64,000 bases of DNA from Oryza sativa Japonica Group (GCF_034140825.1 NC_089037.1:36733001-36797000), one strand, 5' to 3'; shown: positions 23,151 to 35,675, counted from the stretch's first letter. A program made the numbers and translations. Notes: generated by a model from the sequence alone, not told the origin.

Positions 23151-23520
23151 CGAGAAAGTAAGCGTGTCAGGTGGGCCCCACGTCAGAATCCAGTAGGTGT
23201 AGGCGGGCCGCCTGGAGCTTGGCCCATTAAGGCCCAATCAAATAATACAGGCCCAGTAAGCTGAAAGAACCATGGGCTATAAATAGCTAGCTGGTTTTCG
23301 GGGAATAAAACTCCGAACCCCCTCGACAGGTTCGGGAAGAACACGCGTTCGTATCTGCAACGCGAAATAACTCAACGGCTGCATATGCAGAGTTGAATTT
23401 GAACTTATATATATTACATGTTAATACAACTTCTTATATTTTTTAAAAAAAATCATATCTATATTTAAGTAACATACGGACACAAGTAAATATTCCCTCC
23501 AGGACTCAAAATCCACTTCC

Positions 23521-23528
23521 TATATATA
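23521..23528 (+). promoter_or_regulatory. TATA box of the P450 gene
   Basis: TATATATA about 100 bp before the P450 ATG, in a compact upstream region shared with the divergent phosphatase leader. Spacing fits a start site near 23555. Confidence 0.55.
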
Positions 23529-23621
23529 CCACCAGAAGCTAGCAGGAACGGGAAGGCAGGTCGGTCATACACGTAAGATAGGACGAGTATGAGAGAGCGA
23601 GAGCAATAGCAAAGCCCAGTG

Positions 23622-26600
23622 ATGGCGACGCTGCTCTCCAAGCTCCTAGCTCTGCCTCAACAATGGCAGCTCCTCCTACTCCTCCTCCTCCTCCCAATCG
23701 CCTCCCTCCTGTTGGTAATTGGCAGGAACACCGGCGGCCGTCGTCGCCGGCGGCATCTTAGACTGCCTCCGGGCCCAGCGCGGCTGCCGGTCCTGGGCAA
23801 CCTGCTCCAGCTGGGCGCGCTGCCGCACCGGAGCCTGCGGGATCTGGCGCGGCGGCACGGGCCGGTGATGATGCTGCGGCTGGGCGCGGTGCCGGCGGTG
23901 GTGGTGTCCTCGCCGGAGGCGGCGCAGGAGGTGCTGAGGACGCACGACGCCGACTGCTGCAGCCGGCCGTCCTCGCCGGGGCCGATGCGGCTGTCGTACG
24001 GGTACAAGGACGTGGCGTTCGCGCCGTACGACGCCTACGGCCGCGCGGCGCGCCGGCTGTTCGTCGCCGAGCTCTTCAGCGCGCCGCGCGTCCAGGCCGC
24101 ATGGCGCGCGCGCCAGGACCAGGTACAGTACAGTACAACGATAGCCTGCATCTTGTTTGTCTCCCTACTGTGTGGTACACACAATTTCCATCTACCAAGT
24201 GGGCAAAATTTCCACACATGTATGATAGGCCTGCTTGGATGGTGAGGTGAAGGAGACATTTTCATTGTACATGCCCTTGATGATGACATGTTGATAATTG
24301 GTTGGTGGTAGGCTGGTAGCTAGCTATTACCTCCATACCGAAATAATTATAGTTTTAAGTATTAAGGTTCAAGAAGAAAGATGTCCTTCATTAAATGGTG
24401 AATATGTGAGATTGTGAGGGTGGTTGAGGGTAAAATTGAGAGCAATTTAAATGAGATATCATTGATGGAACAATTAGTACTCTAGAGTGACAACTGTTTT
24501 GGGATAAATTTTAAATCCTAAAAATGCAATTATTTTGGGATAGATATAGTACTAGCTACTCCCTATGTCCCTTAGAAAACCAATTTAAAATGGCATGATA
24601 TATTTTCTTGTACATAAATGTAAATAAGTTTTTATCTTAGATTTATTATATAAAAAACTTGGATTTTTGTGGGACGGGGGTACGGAAGAAGATAACGAGT
24701 AGCAGATTCGCGATTTTGTCTTCGTCTGTATGTTTCCACCTATTATTGGATATATGGAAATCTCGCTAGCTGTTGGGGGGAAGTTGCATGCATTTGACAA
24801 AATGGAAAGCATCGGTGCAAGTGGATTTGACAAGTGAATTACTTTATCTATACATTAAAATTAATAATCTAGAAGGTGCTTGGTTCTCATCTCCAGCTTT
24901 AATAAACATAAATATGATTAAAATAGTTTAGTTGAGATGTTATAAGTTAATGAGAGAGAGGAGACAACAAATTTGCACCTTAATCAGATCATGTAATGTA
25001 CTTACATGCTTCCTCCATTTTTTAATATACGAAGTTGTTTACTTTTAACATTATATTTATCATCCGTCTTATTAAAAAAAATATAGATATAATTTATTTT
25101 CTTATGATTTTTTACATCAACTAAATTAAAATCTCAACTTTATACTTTTACATATTTATACTAATTTTTAAATTAATATAAATGATCAAACGTTATAGTA
25201 TCTAATTCGTATTGGTTGATATATGGAGGATTTTGCAATCTAATCAAGTGCATATACATTCATTTACTCATCACGTTTCAAACATCAATCAAATAGTTAT
25301 ACAGTTCTTAAATAATTGACAACATTTAAATCAAAATAAAAGATTCGATCATAAATATTACTACTCCGTACTACCATAATTTTTATTATAGTGAAATCTG
25401 TAGGGTTTTACCTTAGATGTGTTGATGATTGAAATATGGCAGTGATACAACGTATGGCTTGGCACTTGGCAGGTGGAGAAGCTGATCGGGAAGCTGACAC
25501 GGCCGGAGCCGGAGCCGGTGGAGCTGAACGATCACATCTTCGCCCTGACCGACGGCATCATCGGCGCGGTGGCGTTCGGCAGCATCTACGGCACGGAGCG
25601 GTTCGCCGGCGGCGGCAGGAAGCGCTTCCACCACCTGCTCGACGACGTCATGGACATGCTCGCCAGCTTCTCCGCCGAGGACTTCTTCCCCAACGCCGCC
25701 GCCGCCCGCCTCTTCGACCACCTCACCGGCCTCGTCGCCCACCGCGAGCGCGTCTTCCAACAGCTCGACGCCTTCTTCGAGATGGTCATCGAGCAGCATC
25801 TTGACTCTGACAGCAGCAACGCCGGCGGCGGCGGCGGCAACCTCGTCGGCGCCCTGATCGGCCTGTGGAAGCAGGGGAAGCAGTACGGCGATCGCCGGTT
25901 CACCAGGGAGAACGTCAAGGCCATCATCTTCGTAAGCAGCAGCAGCACACGTCGTCGTCGTCAGCTAGTCAAATACACAAACACCTGCCACGCATGGCGA
26001 TCGTGACGGCGATCTTTGCTTGTAATTGCAGGACGCGTTCATCGGTGGGATCGGGACGAGCTCGGTGACGATCCTGTGGGCGATGGCGGAGCTGATGCGG
26101 TCGCCGCGGGTGATGCGGAAGGTGCAAGCCGAGATCAGGGCCACCGTCGGCGACCGAGATGGCGGCGGCATGGTGCAGCCGGACGACCTGCCGAGGCTCG
26201 CCTACCTCAAGATGGTGGTGAAGGAGACGCTGCGGCTGCACCCGCCGGCGACGCTGCTGATGCCGCGGGAGACGATGCGCGACGTGAGGATCGGCGGGTA
26301 CGAGGTGGCGGCGAGGACGCGGGTGATGGTGAACGCGTGGGCGATCGGGAGGGACGCGGCGAGGTGGGAGGAGGCGGAGGTGTTCGACCCGGACAGGTTC
26401 GAGGCGAAGCGGGTGGAGTTCAACGGCGGGCACTTCGAGCTCCTGCCGTTCGGGTCGGGGCGGCGGATCTGCCCCGGCATCGCCATGGGCGCCGCCAACG
26501 TGGAGTTCACGCTGGCCAACCTGCTGCACTGCTTCGACTGGGCGCTGCCGGTGGGGATGGCGCCGGAGGAGCTGAGCATGGAGGAGTCCGGCGGCCTCGT

Positions 26601-26655
26601 GCTCCACAGGAAGGCGCCCCTCGTGCTCGTGCCCACTAGATACATACAACTATAG
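23622..26655 (+). CDS. Cytochrome P450, CYP71 clan
   Basis: Three exons, phase 0: 23622-24122, 25473-25931 and 26032-26655, giving 527 residues, a usual length for this clan. The N terminus has a hydrophobic ER anchor (LLLLLLLLPIASLLLVIG), basic RRRRR and the proline hinge LPPGPARLPVLGN. Further motifs are the C-helix-like YGRAARRLFVAEL, the K-helix KETLRLHP (ExxR), FDPDRFE and the haem loop PFGSGRRICPG with the Cys ligand. In the I helix the A/GGxD/ET motif reads GGIGTSS, lacking the usual acidic residue. It is an ER-bound monooxygenase receiving electrons from P450 reductase; the substrate cannot be told from sequence. A 1.35-kb first intron full of MITE debris splits the protein after RARQDQ. 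The ATG chosen is the first directly before the anchor; the codon before it is GTG. Confidence 0.92.
24559..24680. mobile_element. Stowaway-like MITE in P450 intron 1
   Basis: It begins CTCCCTATGTCCC and ends GGGACGGGGG, TA on both sides. Similar but more decayed TA-rich MITE fragments lie at about 24330-24553 (ACCTCCATACCG...TTTGGGATAG) and 25013-25200 within the same intron. Confidence 0.6.
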
Positions 26656-26701
26656 GAGTACAAATGAAATGGAATTTAGCTAGTAGCAAAGCCGCGACTT
26701 C

Positions 26702-27047
26702 GGCCTTGATTAGTTCCTAAATTATTTTTTTTCCAAAAACGTCACCTCCAATCTTTGGATATATATATATAAAATATTAAATATAAATAAAATAAAAAAT
26801 TAATTGCACAGTTTGTATGAAAATCACGAGACGAATCTTTTGAACCTAACTAGTCCATGATTAGCCATAAGTGTTACAGTAACCCATATGTACTAATGAT
26901 GGATTAATTATGCTTAATAATTTCATCTCGTGGTTTTCAGGCGAGTTATGAAATTAGTTTTTCATTCGTATCCGAAAACTCCTTCCAATATTCAGTCAAA
27001 CGTTTATTGTTACACCCTAAAATTTTCTTTTTCGAACTAAACAAGCC
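26702..27047. mobile_element. Tourist-like MITE
   Basis: The ends GGCCTTGATTAGTTC and GAACTAAACAAGCC are inverted repeats. The inner palindrome CGAGACGAATCTTTTG matches those of 34822 and 46531. Flanking bases are TTC and TTT. It follows the P450 stop codon by 46 bp, so it may lie in the transcribed 3' end. Confidence 0.8.
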
Positions 27048-28068
27048 TTTCATTTCATGCCTCTCTCCCCTACGTTTTGCTGCTTTGCTGTTCAACATCT
27101 ACATACTTATTGCTCCTTCACAGATGTACTCCTACTTCATAAATTAAGATTGGGTGATTAGAATGGATTGGTAATTTGTTGAGATATGATGAACTAATAT
27201 CTGCGTGTAATAACAAAGTTTATGCTCCGTCATGTCCTAATTACTTGAAGAATTAGCTGAGGTTGCGTGAATCCCCAGCAAGACGAGAAGGTGATTCCAC
27301 AGGAGGCAGATTAGACTAGAGTGGCCTGTAAATGTGTTTTGCCACAGATGGAGGATGGAACAAGAATAGTAGGAGACTGACAGAGTGAATCATATAATTG
27401 AGCCCTCATCAATCCTTAGATAGGCAGACCTGTCGAAAGTCTACTCGCCTAGTAGGCTCTTCAAAAGCCGGCCATAACGCATGCCAGGCTCAGCTAGTCT
27501 GATGATCTGCTCTTTTTATCCGATACTTTTTGCCATTCTTCGGAACATGTACAGTCACGACGGACCTGACCAGGGTGATGGCTTGATCTGATCCTTATTG
27601 TAGGTGATCTGATACTTATCTCATTCCTCCATACCATGCTATGCTCTTCTTTCACATGTACCATATTCGATATGCCCGGTCACACGAGAGCAAATTCATT
27701 CATGTGGCTGGGGAATGGAACCCAAGTGGCTGAGGGGTGTCCATCCATGGGTCAACCCAAATAAGCAAGCAAATGTGACAAACTCGTTGAGAAATTTGCA
27801 GAGAAGAATATAAAATCCAAATCCCCGGATGCCCTCCAAAAAGCTAAGGTGCACAGATACACATCTCACATTCTCACATCCAGCAGGCCAATGATCCGTT
27901 GATCGCCACCTTTTGCTTGTCAAGGGCCAAATATTCTTGTTGTGCCAAACACGCTGCCTCCAGCCAAAGTCAGAAGCTCCTTCCTTATAAATATATGCCC
28001 AGGCATGCAACCATCAGTACACAGCCACAAATGCAAGTGCAGATGACTGACTAGAAGAGAGGTCTTGC
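27048..28068. other. Upstream region of MIR169
   Basis: About 1 kb with no supported coding exon; it probably contains the miRNA promoter. An apparent 104-codon reading frame on the minus strand (27696-28010) has no recognisable domain. Confidence 0.5.
27986..27993 (+). promoter_or_regulatory. TATA box before MIR169
   Basis: TATAAATA lies 83 bp before the foot of the hairpin. A start site near 28017 would give a short leader, as is common for plant pri-miRNAs made by RNA polymerase II. Confidence 0.65.
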
Positions 28069-28210
28069 ATGGAAGTAAGAGGCCATCTTCGATAGCCAAG
28101 GATGATTTGCCTGTAGCCCCATTGTCATCAGCTCTCTCCGTCGAGAGCGACAACCGGGCTCTACTGGCAAGTCTCCTCGGCTACCCGAGTACCTCTTATG
28201 CTATCCCATG
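28069..28210 (+). ncRNA. MIR169: MIR169 precursor hairpin
   Basis: The 5' arm holds a 21-nt candidate at 28093-28113 beginning TAGCCAAGGATGA and ending TTTGCCTG. It differs from the common monocot miR169 form only at position 14 (T for C). The 3' arm has GGCAAGTCTCCTCGGCTACC (28166-28185), the expected star strand. The arms pair through AGCCC/GGGCT near the loop and continue to a foot of GTAAGAGG with CCTCTTAT and ATGG with CCAT. miR169 directs cleavage of NF-YA (HAP2) mRNAs in plants and is linked to drought, salt and nitrogen responses. The family assignment is based on my recall of the mature sequence. Pairing was checked by eye, with no folding energy or small-RNA data. Confidence 0.88.
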
Positions 28211-31200
28211 TCAGACCTGCTCTTCTTTACCATCAGTGATCATCAAAATTCACAACACCAACAATGAGGTAAGCAATCTAAGTAACAAAACGTCCCAGTG
28301 ATTACCTTGGTGGCGCTTGTATGTACCAAAGGCATCCTCTATGGCTACACTGTATTATTCTGCAGTTCTGTCATTGCCAATCTGCCATTGTGGTACTATC
28401 AGCCACCACCATGCCACAAAAGGTTACACTTCGGCTGAAAACACACGTCTTGTTTAGATATTTAGTATTTCTGGAGTTCCTCCCAAAAATATATGATCTA
28501 AGCTTTGAAAAAATATCAAGGATGATTTTTATTTAGCTTTGCACACTCAACTCGTAGCCTTTCCTTTTTTTCCTTTCAAAAACACAGGCACACAATCTGC
28601 CCATATAAAACAGAGCAGCACCGGAGTACACTGAAAATTCTTCAAGTGCAAGACTATAATATTAGGGAACCACGGTATTTCTTGGGGGTGACATTCAAAA
28701 AACTATGGTTTTTGGATAAAGGGTCCCACTCACTATCATTTGAAATGTATCAATGTCTCTCACCCTATCGTTCCAACCTTCATGTCAGGCCGCCATCCAG
28801 AATGTCTTAAACCAGGAGGTATTAAGGATAACCTGTGAGGAAGGAAGAATTGGCTGAGTACTTCAAAAGAAACCTCTACTACCTGAATCTGGTGCCTTAC
28901 CAATGCGATTCAACTTTTCAACCAAAAAATAATCTGGCAGTACTAAAAAATAACTGGTCTACTTATTTCTGTCAATTACAAGCCCATAAAGTCTTCTTTT
29001 ACTTCAAATATACATGCCATCCGTACTTGCTCAGCCCCCCATTTCCACCTTTTAGCCAGTTGACCTCATCGTTAACACAAGTTGGAGAAACATTGCATGG
29101 TAGTACTAGATTGTACATGATGTAAGGAATATGTGCAAGTCTAAAACATGTTCTAGCATTGAAATATAAGCGATCAGTTAAGGGTACAAATTAAATCATT
29201 ATGTGTATTTGCAAAAAGGTTATTACAAATAAAACCAGAATTTCCGCATGTTTCTGAGAAGATAGTCAAGTTATATATTAGCACAACCAAGATATAAACA
29301 AATTCAACACATTGAAAATTGTATTTGCACGATAATTAACATGTTGAAATCATTGATAAAAATGAAAGTTAATAAGCCATGATGAACTCCCTACATCAGT
29401 TGTCTGCATGACATAGAAATGATAATAGGCAAACAAAAGTTGAAGCATGTCGAAATGTCAATGACAAGTACAGTGGAAGAGCGGACAGGCAAACAAGGCA
29501 ACAATGAACTGACAAATATAAGCAACAATTTTAAAGATGAATATTAAATAGGACAGAAGGAACACGTAGCTATTTTTTGCTGATTAGATGGATGGAACCC
29601 ATAAGGAACATAGCCTGGTACTGTTTCAATTAGTTCAATTATGATGATATCAATCACCTGCCTTACTTTTCATATGAACACCTTACGGGCATAAAACAGC
29701 ATTTATGAAAATAGTTTTCAATGGCTTTCATGCCATAAAGTTCTGTTTAAGCATTCTATATCAGACCAACAACGGATGGAGATAAATGTTGATTGACTTG
29801 AGGACAAAGTTAGATACCAGTTTCTATGGACCTGATGTTGATTTTTTTTTTGTTGTTGTTGGAAATCATTTCAACAAAGAATAGTCTTCCCCACTTGATA
29901 TGGAATAATTCCTCATGGGGATCATGTGTTGACCTTTCATAGCCTTTTGCAAGGTTGAATTTTATGCATTATTTAACAATGACCTTAAACAGAGCTCAAG
30001 AGGTGAACAATGTATACATGTTTCGAAACATATCATATTTCTCATGATTTCTGGTAAAACGTATGGTCAAAATAGAGAAACTGGTCCTGAGCAATTTTGA
30101 GAATATATACCTACCATGGTCAGGAAAAGATTCAAAGGAAAAAGTGCGCTGATGTGCCATAAAGGAAACTATGAATAGCATATTGATTTTTATGAAATCT
30201 GTGTGGCTGTCTTGCTGCATGTGCATACCTACTCCTTTGCCGAGTATGATTTGCGCCCTTCCTACTCGAAGCTGTAATCCTACCTTACCTTTACAAGAAA
30301 AAAATTCATGTGTCCTAATAAGAAGCTGTTTGAATGTTCTCAGCAGCTCTTGCCCCTCACTAAGCCTGTATGATGTACCTCTTACTACACTACCAAAAAA
30401 CTGTGGTGCCAGCCAGAAGTCATCGAGAAGAAGCTTGCTAAGGTAGTCAGCTGACAACACAAAACCAGTCTAAACAACATGAAGTAGGTTAGCTCTGACA
30501 ACCGAATTTAAAGTTGCCCAATAGATAAGCAAATAGCCACATACTAATGAGTAATGAGGCTACTAAGTAGTTTCCATTTTGGATTGGTTTCATTCTGTTT
30601 ACTAGTTGACCACATAATTTACATTTTATCACTACACTGCAATTATTGGCTGCTTTCTCAAAATAGAGGTTCGCAACGATATCAACCAGAGTACTTAGCA
30701 ACTGGCAATTAGCAACCTCCAATTTCACAACACACAATGCATAACACTTCTAGATTTCGTGTGCAACAAAGGTGACCTATAGTTCTATATCCAACATAAA
30801 TTTGTAGGTTGACTAACCAAACAATATAGATTAAGGCCTTCAGTTGTGACCAAATAAAGAAAGGCCTCAGTAGGCATGTAGGAGTCATGAGGCCTCTGGT
30901 TTTACAGAGGCATAGTCTGCTATATTTAGCCTTTTATGTCGTGCACTAATCAAAATCATTATCATTTCATGATTATTTCTACTGGGTTTGAGAGTACAAT
31001 TTGACAATCCGTAAGAACACCTTTTAAATCTTGAAAGCACAGCACAAGGATCAGCATAGGAAGTAGTATATCAAAACCAAGTAAACAATGATCACATTTA
31101 TTACGAGCAAATACAGTTGATTCACCTTATTCCATTCATTATTCAAATTTCGTTCAAACAATTCCTTTCGAACTAGCGGAGTAGATGGTCATCAAACCTA

Positions 31201-31294
31201 TATACACACTTGGGTTGACAAATGCCATAAACTAGCAGCTTTCTATGGAAATGAAACAAAAATTGGGGGCAATAGAAGCTAAGAGCTCACCAAC
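28211..31294. other. Long gene-poor stretch between MIR169 and the SAM-domain gene
   Basis: No coding exon with a recognisable domain was found. The start may be the tail of the miR169 primary transcript. On the minus strand, a GT donor (gttg/GTGAGC) directly after the SAM gene's stop suggests that part of this region could be spliced 3' UTR of that gene. A 154-codon minus-strand frame at 29996-30460 lacks splice, domain or codon-bias support. Confidence 0.4.
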
Positions 31295-32065
31295 TCAGGA
31301 AACGCTGTCGCTCCTCTGGAGCTTCTGGATGGCGGCATACAACTTCCTCCTCGACCCAACGGCGCCGATGCCCATGTCCTTGAGATCTTCCAACGTTAGC
31401 AGCGGGAGCACCTCGTCGTCTACCTCGTGGATCTCGAACACTGGCGCGTACCGAGAGAGCCCAAGTCCATCCAGCCACGCCTTCACGCCACCATACCCCA
31501 TGGACCCAGGGAGCCGGCCGTTCGGGAGACCCCAATCCGCCACGCCGTCCGACTCGTCGCCGCTGGCGTCGCGGCTCCCCGAAACCCTAGCCCTGGCAGC
31601 GGCGGCGGCGGCCGAGTCGGACTGGTCGGCATCATCATAGTAATGCTCCGCTTCTTCCTCGTATCCGTCGGTGCCGGGAGCAGCCGGGATCCAGGCGGTG
31701 CGCGGCCGGCGCTGAGCGGGCTTCTGGCCGCGGCGGTGGGCGGCGGCGGAGGAGTGGTTGAGGGGGTCAAGGGCGTCCTCCGGGTGGGCGCGGCGGGGCG
31801 GGCGGGGGTGGGAGGAGGAGGAGGTTTTGTGGTGGCGGCGCTGCGGGAGCGGGACGTCGGCGGCGGCGGCGGAGTGGACGCCGATGTCGCCGAGGCGGAC
31901 GCTGGGGCGGCGGCGGCGCTTGGAGTACGGCGGCCCGGCGGCGGCCTGCGCTCCGGAGGCTTCCGCGGCGGGGTCCCCGAGCGGCGCGGCGGCAGCGGCA
32001 GCGGCGGCGGCGGCGGCGGCGCTGCCGCCGTTGGTGTCAGGCTCCGGCGGGTGGAGATCGGCCAT
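31295..32065 (-). CDS. SAM-domain (sterile alpha motif) protein
   Basis: A single coding exon of 256 residues. The N-terminal half is low complexity: an Ala run from a GCC repeat (about 31993-32030), then basic RRRR and RRGQKPAQRR segments and an acid-rich EEEAEHYYDDAD stretch. A SAM domain fills about residues 190-250: VKAWLDGLGLSRYAPVFE, LPLLTLEDLKDMGIGAVG, SRRKLYAAIQKL. SAM domains mediate protein homo- or hetero-oligomer formation or bind RNA; the fit to Bicaudal-C-like plant SAM proteins is good, but the partner is unknown. The ATG at 32065 starts MADLHPPEP and is preceded by an open GC-rich leader, so an upstream start cannot be excluded. Site II-type motifs TGGGCC/GGCCCA (32328-32362) suggest a housekeeping promoter. 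Confidence 0.82.
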   Translation of the reverse strand: MADLHPPEPDTNGGSAAAAAAAAAAAAPLGDPAAEASGAQAAAGPPYSKRRRRPSVRLGDIGVHSAAAADVPLPQRRHHKTSSSSHPRPPRRAHPEDALDPLNHSSAAAHRRGQKPAQRRPRTAWIPAAPGTDGYEEEAEHYYDDADQSDSAAAAAARARVSGSRDASGDESDGVADWGLPNGRLPGSMGYGGVKAWLDGLGLSRYAPVFEIHEVDDEVLPLLTLEDLKDMGIGAVGSRRKLYAAIQKLQRSDSVS

Positions 32066-33866
32066 GGGGGCGAGGCGAGATGCGTAATCCGTGGGGGCGA
32101 AGACGAGTCGTGGGAGAGAAGAGTGGATGATTCCCTTCACCAACTGTGGCGCCCGCGGCTTCGGGAGACTCGCGCTCCTCTCTCTCCTCGATTGCCGCTG
32201 TGGGGAGGCACGATGCCGACACGTGTCGGATCGGACGGTGAGGATCCCCGGTTGGGCGCTCGATGAAGTCGCCGAGCGTTGACTCGGTAGAGTCGGACGC
32301 AACACTCTCTGAACTCCAGCTTAGATGGGCCCAGGCTTCAGTAACACGGGTTACGGCCCATGGGCTTTTTCCTTTTACCCCTCCATCCATTTCGTGCTGT
32401 ACTCCTGCTCCTCGAGTCTCAACAAGCAGTTGCGAACTTGCAATTGCAGCTTTGAGCTTTGGTAAATAGTAGTAATAAAGTTTACAGAGTTGGTGAATAA
32501 TCATCTATGCGTACTTATGTTATTGATGATGAACTACTTGTTGTCTCCTCCAGGAATGTGATGAGCATGATTGCATGGAGAGTGTCAAACTGCTGAGCAG
32601 GCTGCAGCAGCAGCACCAATAATCCATAGGAGTAGCCATTAGTGATTAGTGTTTAGTCGTTGTTGCAGGTAGGTAAATTCGTCCTTGGACCTCAGGTGTC
32701 TCCTTCAAGGCTCGACCAGTTCACGTGGTCCTGGCCGGCCTGAAAAAAACAAACCTGTTGATTTTGATTGGATTTTGATATGATCAGACGTCCTGTACCC
32801 GGAACTGGGACTCGGAAAATCTGGGCGTCGTTGGTCATTGCCTTGCTGTTTGGGCGCAAGAGAATGGATGGATATTTCTGAAACAAACAACGGGTGTGTG
32901 CAAGAGAATATCTGAAGATCACTCGCCTTCCTGTGGCCACTAGTAATTCGGTGCTACAGTTTCTCTTCCCATCGATCATATGCACAGTGCATGGAAATGA
33001 CCTCAATGCATGAATGATGCCATTGGCACAGAACACTGTCGAACCAAAAACAGTCGATCCATCCACTGATTGATCTGGGCCAATGTACCTTTCAACCAAA
33101 TCTATCACTCTCTAATTGCCTGTCCTTTTCTCTCAAGGCTAAATAAATTATACCGTTGTTTTCTCTTTTACTAGTTGGCATCAGCATGAATCAGTTTATA
33201 CATTATATTATATAGAATACATGAGTATCTTTCGGCACCAGGAATCGCAGATGAGCTTCTTACATAAAGCATAAGACCAGTATTGGGTCTTTTTGCCCGT
33301 CAGACAAGTCCACTCTTGCTTCTTGTATGCATGAAGAATGGAAAATACTGCAGCTCAGCTGGCATGTTCCAAGCAGGTCAGGCCTAACAGTTTGCACACG
33401 AATTTTGACCAGAAATAATCCACAAGTCCAGCTCCAACCAGCATCCAGATTCAGATGACGCAGTTGCAGAAAAAAGATCGAATTCAATATGGAAGGATTC
33501 TTTTCAGAGTCCACAATATGTACAAGTGTTCTGTGTTCACTTGTTCAGTCTCAACCATTCATAAAGAGATACTAACAGAGTTCAAGTTCTTGTTGCATAC
33601 ATCTTCCAAGTGCCAATAGTTTATTTATTCACGATTCACGGTTGTCTGTTCACTGTTTTGTCCCTTGATTCTTCTTTTATTTGACGAGTGCGCCATGGTG
33701 TAAGCATGAATGCGTTGCGTATTCAGAGAAAGTGAATCTGAATTTTCTGTTGATCAAGTAACAAAGAGGAAGACACCATCACACCACGCTCTACTTGCTG
33801 GGTTCAGAGAACCATGAAACTTTCAGAGTGGGAGTAGACTCAGAAATCAATTCCTTTATATATTTC

Positions 33867-34053
33867 GGGCTTGTTCACATTGATGCCAAAAAAAACCTTA
33901 TCAAATTTTGGTAAATTTTGGCAATTTGCCAAAATTTTGGCAGGATTTCTTATATAGTTACCAAAATTTGGCAGGAAACTAAATATAGCCACTTTTTTGG
34001 CAACTTTACCAAAATTTGGTAAGGTTGAAAATAACATCAAAGTGAACAGGCCC
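33867..34053. mobile_element. MITE with GGGCTTGTTCAC ends
   Basis: The ends are GGGCTTGTTCACATTGATG and CATCAAAGTGAACAGGCCC, flanked by TTC on both sides (33864-33866, 34054-34056). The interior is rich in CCAAAATTTGG palindromes. A 3-bp target and GGGC ends suggest the PIF/Harbinger group. The element at 6554 is a degenerate relative. Confidence 0.75.
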
Positions 34054-34439
34054 TTCAGCTAATAAAACTCCTACGCTGTATATATTTTTTCCAATGCTAT
34101 GAAACTCTGAAGCTTGAGATGAATGTTCAGAGAAAAAGAAAATGGCAAGACGGTTATAAAGTGTGCCTTTTGAAAAGTTTATCTATAAATCCATTTTTGG
34201 GTGAGGGGCAGTTGCTAAAGACGGATCTTTGTTGGATTCTTTTTTTAACCAGCTGACTTGATTTCCACTGAGCATTTTGTCCTCCTATGAGCACCTCATG
34301 CATCAATATTGCATGTTTGCACCGTTGCGATTTTTTATTTCTCTTTATTTTGTTTGCTTAAGCCGATGCATGAAGGATGCAATTTGTCAGTGAAAATCAG
34401 GTAAGAAGAATTTGACAATCGTATGGCCAGAATTTTTCA

Positions 34440-34469
34440 AAAGAAGAAGAAGAAGAAGAAGAAGAAGAA
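34440..34469. repeat. (GAA)n microsatellite
   Basis: About nine uninterrupted GAA units in AT-rich intergenic DNA; likely polymorphic in length. Confidence 0.85.
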
Positions 34470-34821
34470 GATTTTTATTTCATTATATCCACAGTGTATC
34501 TATTGTTGTTTTGTTGTCTTCTTCCAATTCAATCAGTATCACATAAAACCAAAAAAAAAAGACTGAAAGTGGCAGGTTTTTAGATTTTCGTTTGGTGCAT
34601 TCGTCGATAGTATATATGGGTATCATTTCTTCATAAAAAGATGGAAACAGTTTATTGTCTGCAAGTGATATGTGCTTGTCAGCTTTCCTGCTGATTATAA
34701 CAAATAACAGTTACATTGTTGGGTGACTGATCAGCCTGATCTACCCTGCAATTCAGCAATCCACACAACTCTAAACATGAAGAAAAACATTGGCACTAGT
34801 AACAAGATCACCATAGCATAA

Positions 34822-35167
34822 GGCCCAGTTTAGTTCACAAATTTTTTTCTCAAAAACATCACATCAAATCTTTGGACACATACATGGAGCATCAAATATA
34901 GATAAAAATAAAAACTAATTAGACAGTTAGGGAAGAAATAGCGAGACGAATCTTTTGAGTCTAATTAGTCTATGATTAGCCATAAGTACTATAGTAACCT
35001 GCATGTGTTAATGATGGATTAATTAGGCTCAAAATATTAGTCTCACGGTTTCCAGACGAGTTATGAAATTAGTTTTTTCATTCATGTCCAAAAACCTCTT
35101 CCGACATCCGGTTAAACATCCGATACGACACCCCAAAATTTTTTCTTTTCCCCAATTAAACATGCCC
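34822..35167. mobile_element. Tourist-like MITE
   Basis: The ends GGCCCAGTTTAGTTC and AATTAAACATGCCC have TAA at both sides (34819-34821, 35168-35170). The internal GCGAGACGAATCTTTTGAG palindrome is shared with 26702 and 46531. It lies about 630 bp upstream of the aspartate kinase start. Confidence 0.85.
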
Positions 35168-35675
35168 TAAATTAACTAGAAAACATACTCCTGAGATCGA
35201 GCAAGTATTTACTGAAGCCATGCCAATGCTTAAAAAAAGATGTAGCCATGAATCATGCCAAAGAAAATGTAGTACTACTAATAAGCTTAGATCAAAATCA
35301 ACTTTAGTTTAGTTTCTAGAGAGAAAAATAAAAAATGGTTAACCAATCATATTCATGGTGGCAATGTTGGAGTGGGACGTAGGAATCGCAAGCAGTGTTC
35401 CCATCGACATACAGAGACAGCCGGTGGATTCCAAAACAAAACCGGCGCGAGGTGAAGACCCCACCACACACGTCGCTTCCAGGTGGGCCCTCCCATCCGC
35501 CCACCCCCACTCGCGTCGCGGCGTCCCCCCGCCCACCTTTCGCTCGCCCATTTTTCTGCGTCCCGGCGGCGGTGGGGCCCCGCGTCTCGATCGCCGTCGG
35601 AGTTTGATCCACGCCGTCCACTGGCCGCGTAAACCCAACGGCCCGCCTCTCCCCGCCGTCCGTTTCCCCTCCCCC

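Larger units (their letters stand above)
32066..35675. other. Intergenic between SAM and aspartate kinase genes (divergent)
   Basis: This is the promoter side of both genes. It contains two MITEs (33867-34053, 34822-35167) and a GAA microsatellite (34440-34469). Between about 35460 and 35675 it becomes GC/CT-rich toward the kinase promoter. No gene was recognised; the open frames here are short or lie in GC-rich DNA. Confidence 0.5.

Noticed and set aside
28065-28301. 78-codon open frame at 28065-28301
   Set aside because: It lies over the MIR169 hairpin and has no ATG at its start; the RNA fold explains the conserved look.
29996-30460. 154-codon minus-strand frame
   Set aside because: No recognisable domain, no codon bias, AT-rich surroundings. 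It could be 3' UTR of the SAM-domain transcript.
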